From Maritimibacter sp. (GTDB lineage: Bacteria; Pseudomonadota; Alphaproteobacteria; Rhodobacterales; Rhodobacteraceae): DNA of 9,827 nucleotides. Position numbers and translations under genes: made by a program. How positions within the stretch are numbered: the stretch's first letter is position 1; every line of letters starts with the position of its first letter. This document shows positions 1-9,759 of this stretch, in pieces. The notes under the pieces were generated by a model that saw only the letters and a list, made by a program, of their open reading frames with translations, was not told the origin of the DNA and did no database searches. The stretch spans positions 1-9,827 of the forward strand of contig JAGRMP010000054.1 in the NCBI GenBank assembly GCA_020441225.1, written 5' to 3'.

Positions 1-685
<685 letters not shown>

Positions 686-689
686 GCCG

Positions 690-694
690 TCCTT
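690..694 (-). promoter_or_regulatory. Ribosome binding site of hrpB
   Basis: On the minus strand AAGGA lies four bases upstream of the ATG at 685-683. It fixes the hrpB start and rules out extending the reading frame into the meaB upstream region. Seen directly in the sequence. Confidence 0.6.
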
Positions 695-776
695 TTGGCA
701 CCGCCCGCACCGCTGGACAAGCGCCGCACGCTTGGGGCATCACGGGGGCCGGGATCACCGGGCCGGACGGAAGCAG

Positions 777-1754
777 ATGGACATAGACGACCTCGCGAAA
801 CGGGTGCGGACGGGCGAACGCCGAGCGCTGGCCCGCGCCATCACCCTGGTCGAGAGCAACCGCGCCGACCACCGCGCCCAGGCGACGGCGCTGATCGACG
901 CGCTCGCAGGGTCGGGCCGCGAGGCGCTGCGCATCGGCCTCTCGGGCACGCCCGGCGTCGGCAAGTCGACCTTCATCGAGGCCTTCGGCATGTTCCTGAT
1001 CGCGCGAGGGCTCAAGGTCGCCGTGCTCGCGGTCGATCCCTCCTCGGCGCGCTCCGGCGGCTCGATCCTCGGCGACAAGACCCGGATGGAGCGGCTTGCG
1101 CGCGAGCCCGATGCCTTCATCCGTCCCTCGCCGTCGCAGACCCAGCTCGGCGGCGTCGCCCGGCGCACCCGCGAGGCGGTGGCGCTCTGCGAAGCGGCGG
1201 GGTTCGACGTGGTGCTGATCGAAACCGTGGGCGTCGGCCAGTCGGAAACCATGGTCGCGGGCATGGCGGATCTGTTCCTCCTGCTGATCGCCCCCGCCGG
1301 CGGCGACGAGCTTCAGGGGGTCAAGCGCGGCATCATGGAAATGGCCGACATGATCCTGGTCAACAAGGCCGACGGTCCCCTGCTCGCGACCGCGACCCGC
1401 ACCTGCGCCGATTACGCCGGCGCGCTCAGGCTCCTGCGCAAGAGGAAGCAGGACCCGGACGGCTACCCAAGGGCGATGACCGTGTCGGCGATGACCGAGA
1501 CCGGGCTGGCGGAGGCCTGGGACGCGATCACCGCGCTGGCCGACTGGCGACGGGAAAGCGGCGTCTGGGCCGCCACCCGCGCCGAACAGGCCCGCGCCTG
1601 GTTCGAGGACGACCTGCACCACGCGCTCCTCGCCCGGCTGGAACGCGACCCGAAGATCCGGGCGCTGGTGGTGGCGCTCGGCGACAAGGTGGCCAGCGGC
1701 ACAACCTCGCCCACCGCCGCCGCCGAAACCGTGCTTGCGGCCCTCGACCCTTGA
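777..1754 (+). CDS. meaB: MeaB/ArgK-type GTPase, methylmalonyl-CoA mutase chaperone
   Basis: A 325-residue G3E-family P-loop GTPase, close to the usual length of MeaB (about 330). MeaB binds cobalamin-dependent methylmalonyl-CoA mutase and gates loading and repair of its adenosylcobalamin cofactor in the cytoplasm. Visible motifs are Walker [10 protein letters not shown] (57-65), the family block [18 protein letters not shown] (87-104), [13 protein letters not shown] (116-128), ETVGVGQSE (149-157) and the guanine-specificity motif NKAD (196-199). I chose ATG 777 because the protein then starts [20 protein letters not shown], as is normal for the family. Upstream in-frame ATGs at 540 and 684 would run back into hrpB. 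The Shine-Dalgarno match (GGAAG, 769-773) is close and weak. No mutase subunit lies next to it here; in alphaproteobacteria the mutase would serve propionyl-CoA or ethylmalonyl-CoA metabolism. The older name ArgK and its link to arginine transport are unlikely to be meaningful. Confidence 0.95.
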   Translation: MDIDDLAKRVRTGERRALARAITLVESNRADHRAQATALIDALAGSGREALRIGLSGTPGVGKSTFIEAFGMFLIARGLKVAVLAVDPSSARSGGSILGDKTRMERLAREPDAFIRPSPSQTQLGGVARRTREAVALCEAAGFDVVLIETVGVGQSETMVAGMADLFLLLIAPAGGDELQGVKRGIMEMADMILVNKADGPLLATATRTCADYAGALRLLRKRKQDPDGYPRAMTVSAMTETGLAEAWDAITALADWRRESGVWAATRAEQARAWFEDDLHHALLARLERDPKIRALVVALGDKVASGTTSPTAAAETVLAALDP

Positions 1755-1766
1755 AGCGTCTTCCCC

Positions 1767-1814
1767 TTTTTCTTGGCAAAAGTACTCCCGGGGGTCTGGG
1801 GGTGGAACCCCCAG
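1767..1814. repeat. Intergenic hairpin element after meaB, possible dispersed Rhodobacteraceae repeat
   Basis: Starting about a dozen bases after the meaB stop is a run with TTTTTCTTGGCAAAAG, then ACTCCCGGGGG, then a perfect 8-bp stem: CTGGGGGT (1796-1803), loop GGA (1804-1806), ACCCCCAG (1807-1814). From memory, Rhodobacteraceae genomes carry many intergenic copies of a similar unit (a TTCTTGGCAAAA-like segment followed by a G-run/C-run hairpin), so this may be a dispersed repeat. There is only one copy in this window, so the repeat status is inference. It could also end meaB transcription, but no T-run follows the stem on the plus strand. Confidence 0.45.
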
Positions 1815-1852
1815 CCTGCGTGGCGCGGGACCGGACGGGTCGAAAAAGAGGG

Positions 1853-1881
1853 GTGACAGACCGGGTCCGACGGTCTATTTC
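1853..1881 (+). promoter_or_regulatory. Candidate sigma-70 promoter of the ABC exporter unit, with an internal dyad
   Basis: GTGACA (1853-1858, five of six bases of TTGACA) is followed after 17 bases by TATTTC (1876-1881, three of six of TATAAT). Transcription would begin near 1888 and give a leader of about 130 bases before the first ABC gene. The spacer holds an inverted repeat, AGACCG (1858-1863) and CGGTCT (1871-1876), with a 7-base centre, placed where a repressor or a MerR-type activator could act. The match is by eye; no start site is known. Confidence 0.35.
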
Positions 1882-1911
1882 CTCCCTGCAAACCCCATGA
1901 CGGAGGCACGG

Positions 1912-1944
1912 ATGTACGCAATCAGGACCCCATATCTCGGCTAG
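1912..1944 (+). CDS. 10-codon leader ORF (MYAIRTPYLG) upstream of the ABC exporter
   Basis: A tiny ORF, ATG at 1912 to TAG at 1942-1944, encodes MYAIRTPYLG. Its Shine-Dalgarno sequence GGAGG (1902-1906) has five-base spacing, which is better than anything in front of the first ABC gene 78 bases downstream. An in-frame ATG at 1897 would add five residues but has no ribosome binding site. Codons 4-6 (ATC AGG ACC) form the left arm of a 9-bp inverted repeat whose right arm lies at 1951-1959, beyond the stop. This arrangement suits a translated leader that controls folding of the downstream mRNA. I do not recognise the peptide. It may also be a chance ORF; no homologue comparison was possible. 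Confidence 0.4.
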   Translation: MYAIRTPYLG

Positions 1945-1978
1945 ACCGCCGGTCCTGATCGGGCTGGCCTGTCAGCCC
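1921..1978 (+). promoter_or_regulatory. Two consecutive inverted repeats in the ABC exporter leader
   Basis: ATCAGGACC (1921-1929) is exactly complementary to GGTCCTGAT (1951-1959), making a 9-bp stem around 21 bases that contain the stop codon of the leader ORF. Directly after it GGGCTG (1961-1966) pairs with CAGCCC (1973-1978) across a 6-base loop. A pyrimidine-rich tract with CCCCCTTTTCCC follows (about 1987-1998). A short alternative stem, GACC (1944-1947) with GGTC (1951-1954), competes with the first. The set resembles an attenuator or a start-site sequestering leader, but the T content after the second stem is too low for a clear terminator. Confidence 0.4.
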
Positions 1979-2021
1979 CGCACATCCCCCTTTTCCCGAA
2001 ATCCACACCCGGATTCCCGTC

Positions 2022-3851
<1,830 letters not shown>

Positions 3852-3863
3852 CGGTAGGGCAGG

Positions 3864-3909
3864 GAAACGGGCGCGCGCGCGCCCGTTTCGCCGCGCCGCG
3901 CGGCGCGGC
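3864..3909. repeat. Two abutting perfect palindromes between the ABC genes
   Basis: Twelve bases after the first ABC stop, 3864-3889 is a perfect 26-bp palindrome with arms beginning GAAACGGGC and a central (GC)6 run at 3871-3882. Immediately next to it, 3890-3909 is a perfect 20-bp palindrome (arm GCCGCGCCGC). As RNA they would form two very stable hairpins back to back. They could act as a transcription terminator, a stabilising 3' end for the first message or a protein site. No T-run follows, so a classical rho-independent terminator is not clear. The alternating GC run is also a Z-DNA-prone sequence. Confidence 0.75.
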
Positions 3910-3994
3910 CCCCGCGCCAGTGATAGCCCGGTCGGCGCCGCCCCAACGGGATTGCCGGTTGCACAGGGCGCAGTTTTCGCGCCATCTCGGGTTC

Positions 3995-4000
3995 AAGGAG
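3995..4000 (+). promoter_or_regulatory. Ribosome binding site deciding the GTG start of the second ABC gene
   Basis: AAGGAG lies six bases upstream of GTG 4007-4009. This strong site, and the alignment of the two paralogues at their N-termini, fix the unusual GTG start. Confidence 0.75.
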
Positions 4001-4006
4001 TGAAAC

Positions 4007-5842
<1,836 letters not shown>

Positions 5843-5858
5843 GCCATCCCCCGCGTCG

Positions 5859-7064
5859 TCACCCGGTCCGCAGCCGCAGATGCGCCTTGATCTGTCCGTG
5901 GTCGGAGGCGAGCTTGTTGTAGGGCGCTTCCGGGTGCGAGCCGTCGGTGATGTGGTCGTTCAGGACCGAGAAATACTCCATGTCGGCGAGCCGGTCGGGG
6001 TTCTCGGGGTGGAAATGGCGCGACATCAGGATCTGGTCGATCGACTCGTAGACCCCGCCGAAGGCCGAGGTATAGACCATGTCGCGCAGGCTTTTCTGCA
6101 CGAAGAGGTTCTCGGCCGAATGCAGCCGGTTGCGGTCGACCGCGGCGGTGATCGCCACATGTTCCTCGACCGTGTAGCGGTCGGAATAGCTCTCGGCGTC
6201 GTGGCGCAACATCCAGGAGTAATTCTTGAACGGCACCTCGCCGGAGATGATCTCCGACGAGACCGCATGCTCGCCGTCGTTGAAATCGCCCAGCACCACC
6301 ACCGGGTGCCCCTTGGCCAGCTCGGCGACGATCTCGCGGCGCAGCACCCAGGCCTCGGCCATCCGCCGCACCGCGGCCCGCATCGACCCGAGCGCCCGGC
6401 CGACCGGGTCGTAACGGGTGAGGTCTTCTTCCGGCGCAAACCGCGCGCCGGGGGGCGTGACGTACTCGCCGAGCTTCGATTTCAGGTGGCAGTTGAACAG
6501 CGTCACCACCGTCTCGCCCACGGGAATGCGCACCTTGAGGATCGGGCGCGACAACCGGCGCAGCGTGTAGCTGCCCGCGTCCAACCCGCCCTCCATGCCC
6601 CGCAGCGGCTGGAACGGGATGGTCACGGGCTCGGCCAGATCCTGGATCACTTCCGGTGCGCCGGCAAAGCCGAGCCGCGACAGGACCGCAAGCCCCGGGC
6701 GGCGCTCGCCCGCCACGCCTTCGTCGGCGGCATTGGGGGCAAAGGCCAGCGCGGCATCGTCCCAGGGCGCGACCCCGAGCTTGTCGAAGATCACCTTGCG
6801 GGCATAGGCCTTGCCGCGCGCCGGGATCACCGCGTCGTTAAGCGCGCGCGCCCGGGCCGAGGCCTCGCCCACCACGTCGGCGAGCGCCTCTTCCTCGAAA
6901 ATCTCCTGAAACCCGATCACGTCGGCGTCGAGATCGACGATCTGCGCCGCCATCCAGTCGCGCTTCCAGGCGTATTCTTCAGGCGTGTAGGACTGGAACC
7001 GGTAATATTCCTTGTCCGGTCCTATCAGGTTCTTGACGTTGAAACTGGCAATGGAAAACCGCAT
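5859..7064 (-). CDS. Endonuclease/exonuclease/phosphatase-family hydrolase
   Basis: A 401-residue protein with the EEP (DNase I-like) fold, a family of metal-dependent phosphodiesterases acting on nucleic acids, phosphoinositides or sphingomyelin. Active-site motifs in order are FNVKNL (8-13, metal-site Asn), FQE (52-54, metal-binding Glu), NCHLKSK (191-197, His193), LGDFND (258-263, catalytic Asp260 and Asn262), IDQIL (342-346) and SDH (387-389, catalytic His389). No signal peptide is seen, so it is probably cytoplasmic. The start at 7064 has AAGGGG (7075-7070) five bases upstream on the minus strand. It lies 67 bases downstream of the P450 gene in the same direction and could be co-transcribed. 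Its C-terminal end faces the ABC exporter with a 16-base gap. The fold is clear; the substrate is not. Nothing nearby favours a nuclease over a phosphatase. Confidence 0.88.
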   Translation of the reverse strand: MRFSIASFNVKNLIGPDKEYYRFQSYTPEEYAWKRDWMAAQIVDLDADVIGFQEIFEEEALADVVGEASARARALNDAVIPARGKAYARKVIFDKLGVAPWDDAALAFAPNAADEGVAGERRPGLAVLSRLGFAGAPEVIQDLAEPVTIPFQPLRGMEGGLDAGSYTLRRLSRPILKVRIPVGETVVTLFNCHLKSKLGEYVTPPGARFAPEEDLTRYDPVGRALGSMRAAVRRMAEAWVLRREIVAELAKGHPVVVLGDFNDGEHAVSSEIISGEVPFKNYSWMLRHDAESYSDRYTVEEHVAITAAVDRNRLHSAENLFVQKSLRDMVYTSAFGGVYESIDQILMSRHFHPENPDRLADMEYFSVLNDHITDGSHPEAPYNKLASDHGQIKAHLRLRTG

Positions 7065-7083
7065 CTGAGCCCCTTTCTGTTCG

Positions 7084-7116
7084 CGCGCACCCTGTGTGAC
7101 ACAGATGGGGTGCGCG
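7084..7116. promoter_or_regulatory. Hairpin between the P450 and hydrolase genes
   Basis: CGCGCACCC (7084-7092) pairs exactly with GGGTGCGCG (7108-7116), and between them TGTG/CACA (7093-7096, 7100-7103) forms an inner stem around TGA. The result is a long hairpin with a 4-base bulge, 16 bases past the P450 stop and about 20 bases before the hydrolase start. It could terminate or attenuate P450 transcription or protect the RNA end. No T-run follows on the minus strand. A protein-binding dyad, CTGTG-TGA-CACAG, is the alternative reading. Confidence 0.5.
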
Positions 7117-7131
7117 AGACAGGGGGCAAAC

Positions 7132-7270
7132 TCAGGCTTTCTCGCCGGCGCGTTTGTGCGGCGCCTTTCCGGCCTTCCTGCCAGCTTTCCTGCCAGCCTT
7201 CTTCCGGGTCGCCTTCCTGGCTTTCCCTGTCCCGGCCGTCTCGGCAGGCGCTGCCACCTTGCGCGGCTTC
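7132..7270 (-). other. Sequence encoding the repetitive basic tail of the P450
   Basis: This is the last part of the P450 gene (residues 482-527 plus stop). The tail is rich in Lys, Arg and Ala and contains KKAGRKAGRKAGK. At the DNA level a degenerate 12-base unit of the type CTTCCTGCCAG (plus-strand reading) recurs around 7175-7220. This fits growth by slippage of a short repeat. Such tails resemble histone H1-like or AlgP-like C-termini and could bind nucleic acid, acidic lipid or a partner protein, or simply be disordered. Confidence 0.6.
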
Positions 7271-8715
7271 ACATCGAGCCAGATGTCACGGTCGGGCCTG
7301 AGCGTCAGGATCAGCTTCGGCTTCGGCGGCGGCGCGTCGGTCAGTCTGAAGCGATGCCGCGCAAGCAGGGTCGCGAGGATGATCGTCGCTTCCTGCATCG
7401 CGAAATCGGCGCCGATGCAGACCCGGGGGCCGACCGAGAAGGGCACATAGGCGAAACGGTCGATCTTCGACATGTCGGCAAAGCGGTCGGGGAGGAACTT
7501 GCGCGGCTGCTTCCACAGCCGTTTGTTGCGGTGCAAGGAATAGAACGGCGCGATCATCACGTCGCCCTTCTTCACCGCATGCCCGCAGACCTCGTCGTCG
7601 GCCGCCGCGGTGCGCAGATGCACCGGGATCGGCGGATAGAGCCGCAAGGTCTCGTAGATCACCTGCTGTACGAAGGGGAGCTTCTCGACATCTTCCGCCG
7701 TTGCGGCGCGCCCGCCGAGCACGGCCTGCGCCTCCGTGGCCGCGCGTTTCTGCGTCGCGGGGTCCATCGCCAACAGATAGAGCGCCCAGGAGAGCGTGAG
7801 CGCGGTGGTCTCGTGGCCCGCGATCAGGAAGGTGATGAGGTTGTCGCGCAGCTCCGCATCGGTCATCCGCCGCCCGGTCTTGGTGTCCTCGGCATCGAGC
7901 AGCAGATCGAGCAGCGCCGGGGCGTCGGTATTGGGATTGCGGCGCCGCTCGGCGATGGCCGCGTCGGCGCCGTCCTTGAGCGCCTTCAGCGTCGGATGGG
8001 TGCGCACCCGCCCCGGACGCGGGACCCAGGCGGGCACGCCGAGAAAGTCGAGGATCGACACCCGCGCAGTCTTGTCGAGGTAATGCTCGATCGCCTCGCT
8101 GACGGTGTCGAGCGGCACGGTACTGTCGCCGTCGCCGCCGGAAAAGGTGACCCGCACGATCACGTCGAACGCGGTTTTCATCATCTCGTAGGAGATGTTG
8201 ACCGGCCCCTCCGCCGCGGCGATCCGGGTGCTGGATTCCTCGGCGCAGCGGGTCATCGGCGGGGTCAGACGGGCGACGTTGCGGGGCGCGAAGGCCGGGT
8301 TGAGCGCACGGCGCTGCCAGCGCCACTCCTCGCCCTCGATCACGAACAATCCCTGCTTCAGCGCCTTGGCGAGCACGCCCTTGGTCTCGGGCGATTTCGG
8401 GTAGTTGATGAAGTTGGACTTGAACAGCTGGCGGTTGCCGTCCGGGTCGGTCACGAAATGAAACCGCCGCAGCAACGTGCCCGAGATGATCGGCAGCTGC
8501 GTCGTGGCGTTCGGGATCACGCTCAGAATATCGCCGCGCGACAGCCGCCGCAGACCGAGCAATCCGGTCCTGCCGGTCAGCAAGGTGGCTTCGGGCGCAA
8601 TCTTGCGCGACACCCGTGCGGGCCAGTCGGCGGACCTCGCAGACGTTTTCCCGGCGTCACCGGCGCCAGCGCCGGTCACGGGGCAGGCGCCGCCGGATCC
8701 TTTCGTCTCGCTCAT
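7132..8715 (-). CDS. Cytochrome P450 with a basic Lys/Ala-rich C-terminal tail
   Basis: A 527-residue cytochrome P450, a heme-thiolate monooxygenase that inserts one oxygen atom into a substrate using electrons from a redox partner. Seen are the I-helix motif AGHETT (299-304), the K-helix ExxR (E355, R358 in ETLRLYPP), the PERF-like segment LPDRF and the heme loop FSVGPRVCIG with ligand Cys433. ATG 8715 begins MSETKGSGGACPVTG; in-frame sequence continues upstream to 8883 but looks non-coding, and the ribosome site is weak. No N-terminal membrane anchor is apparent, so it is probably soluble. Residues 482-527 form an unusual tail with 17 Lys or Arg in 46 residues and AGRK repeats, not part of the P450 fold. 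The motif set recalls CYP4/CYP102-like fatty-acid or terpenoid hydroxylases, but the substrate is unknown. No ferredoxin or reductase gene lies in the window. Confidence 0.92.
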   Translation of the reverse strand: MSETKGSGGACPVTGAGAGDAGKTSARSADWPARVSRKIAPEATLLTGRTGLLGLRRLSRGDILSVIPNATTQLPIISGTLLRRFHFVTDPDGNRQLFKSNFINYPKSPETKGVLAKALKQGLFVIEGEEWRWQRRALNPAFAPRNVARLTPPMTRCAEESSTRIAAAEGPVNISYEMMKTAFDVIVRVTFSGGDGDSTVPLDTVSEAIEHYLDKTARVSILDFLGVPAWVPRPGRVRTHPTLKALKDGADAAIAERRRNPNTDAPALLDLLLDAEDTKTGRRMTDAELRDNLITFLIAGHETTALTLSWALYLLAMDPATQKRAATEAQAVLGGRAATAEDVEKLPFVQQVIYETLRLYPPIPVHLRTAAADDEVCGHAVKKGDVMIAPFYSLHRNKRLWKQPRKFLPDRFADMSKIDRFAYVPFSVGPRVCIGADFAMQEATIILATLLARHRFRLTDAPPPKPKLILTLRPDRDIWLDVKPRKVAAPAETAGTGKARKATRKKAGRKAGRKAGKAPHKRAGEKA

Positions 8716-8981
8716 GCCGCGATACCTACGGAGAAGCGGGCACCGGGGCAACGGACATCTGGCGCGGGCAGTTCCGGGGCGGCGGTAACCCGCGCTTCCG
8801 GCCGAGTCCTGTGGCAGAACTGTCGCAATGGCCTGGCTCAATGCGGGCGGTGGCGGTCGGGTCGAAGCGGCGCCGGTTTGCATGGGCGGCCTGTGCAGGC
8901 TATCCAGACGTCATTCGAATCCCGGACAGACCGGACGTCGGCCCGGGACCCGCCCACCATCCGCTCGCAGGGAGCCTCGCC
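8716..8981. other. Divergent intergenic region between the P450 and the lipoprotein
   Basis: About 266 bases separate the two divergent starts. Reading frames continue through it in places, but none has a credible start or family. A candidate promoter for the lipoprotein is listed separately. I found no convincing promoter for the P450, no tRNA and no clear terminator. It should hold the control regions of both genes. Confidence 0.5.
8878..8906 (+). promoter_or_regulatory. Candidate promoter of the lipoprotein gene
   Basis: TTGCAT (8878-8883), a 17-base spacer and TATCCA (8901-8906) form a weak sigma-70-like pair, three of six matches in each box. It would place the transcript start near 8913, about 70 bases before the ATG. 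By-eye match only. Confidence 0.25.
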
Positions 8982-9632
8982 ATGACCTTCGTTTCGCGCC
9001 TCATCCCGAACGCTTCCGGCCGTGTCACCGCGCGCGTCACCGGGCTTGTCCTCAGCTTCGGCCTGCTCGCCGGTTGCGCGGTCAACGACCTTGACGATAC
9101 GCCGCCGCCGATGGGCCGGTTCCTGCTCGGGCACAACATCGCGATCGTGGTCGACGAGGCCGAGGTCGGCCCGGCCTCGCGCCGGATCGATGACGCTGCC
9201 TGGGTCACTGCGGTCCGGACCGCGGTCAACGACCGGTTCTCGCGCTACGACGGCGACCGCTATTACCACATCTCCGTCGCCGTGCTCGGCTACGTGCTGG
9301 CCAAGCCCGGCATTCCGGTCGTGGCAGCGCCCAAGAGCGTGCTGATCGCCGATGTGCGGATCTTCGACGACACCCAGGGCGGCAAGCCGATCACCGAGGA
9401 ACCCAGGCAGTTCACGGTCTTCGAGGAGGGCGGCGAAGTGCTGGTCGGCTCCGGCCTGACCCGCTCCGCCGAAGAACAGGCGGCGAGCCTGTCGCGCAAT
9501 CTCGCCAAGCAGATCCACGACTGGATGCTGGAGAACCCGGAATGGTTCGGCGACGCCGCCGAAATGGATCCGGCGACCACCTCGCCCGCACGTCCGGTGC
9601 AACCGTTGCCGCCGCTTGCCGGCGAAGGCTGA
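8982..9632 (+). CDS. Putative lipoprotein of unknown function
   Basis: A 216-residue protein with a lipoprotein signal peptide: basic residues at R6, R14 and R18, a hydrophobic stretch (GLVLSFGLLAG, 21-31) and a lipobox LLAG-C with the lipidated Cys at 32. It should be anchored in a membrane facing the periplasm. The mature part begins AVNDLDD and contains a region near 100-125 with alternating hydrophobic residues (VAVLGYVLAKPGIPVVAAP), then a charged helix-like segment (AEEQAASLSRNLAKQIHDWM) and a Pro-rich end. I do not recognise a family. The start is set by AGGGAG (8969-8974), seven bases upstream of ATG 8982; the longer in-frame extension to 8616 overlaps the P450 and would bury the signal peptide. 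It precedes tuf in the same direction but is unlikely to be functionally linked to it. Confidence 0.85.
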   Translation: MTFVSRLIPNASGRVTARVTGLVLSFGLLAGCAVNDLDDTPPPMGRFLLGHNIAIVVDEAEVGPASRRIDDAAWVTAVRTAVNDRFSRYDGDRYYHISVAVLGYVLAKPGIPVVAAPKSVLIADVRIFDDTQGGKPITEEPRQFTVFEEGGEVLVGSGLTRSAEEQAASLSRNLAKQIHDWMLENPEWFGDAAEMDPATTSPARPVQPLPPLAGEG

Positions 9633-9638
9633 GATCGG

Positions 9639-9654
9639 CGCCCGGCCGCGGGCG
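9639..9654 (+). terminator. Short hairpin after the lipoprotein gene
   Basis: CGCCCG (9639-9644) pairs with CGGGCG (9649-9654) over a 4-base loop, followed by TTAT. It begins seven bases past the stop codon. The stem is short and the T-run minimal, so it is at best a weak terminator between this gene and tuf. Confidence 0.3.
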
Positions 9655-9672
9655 TTATCGGTACCGAGCCGC

Positions 9673-9701
9673 TTGATTTTCCCCCTCCGACGCAGTAACG
9701 A
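9673..9701 (+). promoter_or_regulatory. Candidate tuf promoter
   Basis: TTGATT (9673-9678) and TAACGA (9696-9701) are 17 bases apart, followed by a GC-rich stretch (GCGCCGG), as in promoters under stringent control. The -10 match is poor. The leader to the tuf ATG would be about 50 bases. Confidence 0.3.
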
Positions 9702-9759
9702 GCGCCGGAAACGAACCGGGTTCAGTCCCGAACCCCCCAATTGACGAGGCTTGTGGCAC

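Noticed and set aside
3952..3987. Possible separate promoter for the second ABC gene (TTGCCG or TTGCAC boxes)
   Set aside because: No acceptable -10 box lies 16-18 bases downstream of either, so a separate promoter is not supported.
8716..8883. N-terminal extension of the P450 frame up to an ATG at 8883
   Set aside because: The added residues lack any conserved feature, and ATG 8715 gives a normal P450 N-terminal length, although neither start has a strong ribosome site.
8918..8938. ATTCGAATCCC, resembling the T-loop of a tRNA
   Set aside because: The bases on either side of the TTCGAAT do not pair into a T-stem, and no acceptor, D or anticodon arm can be found upstream.
7096..8985. Long open frame antisense to the P450 (629 codons)
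   Set aside because: Same kind of shadow. The minus strand carries all P450 motifs in order, and the plus-strand product has no recognisable family and runs into the lipoprotein upstream region.
9658..9667. 10-bp palindrome TCGGTACCGA upstream of tuf
   Set aside because: A single short palindrome with no partner site is expected by chance in a region of this size and composition.
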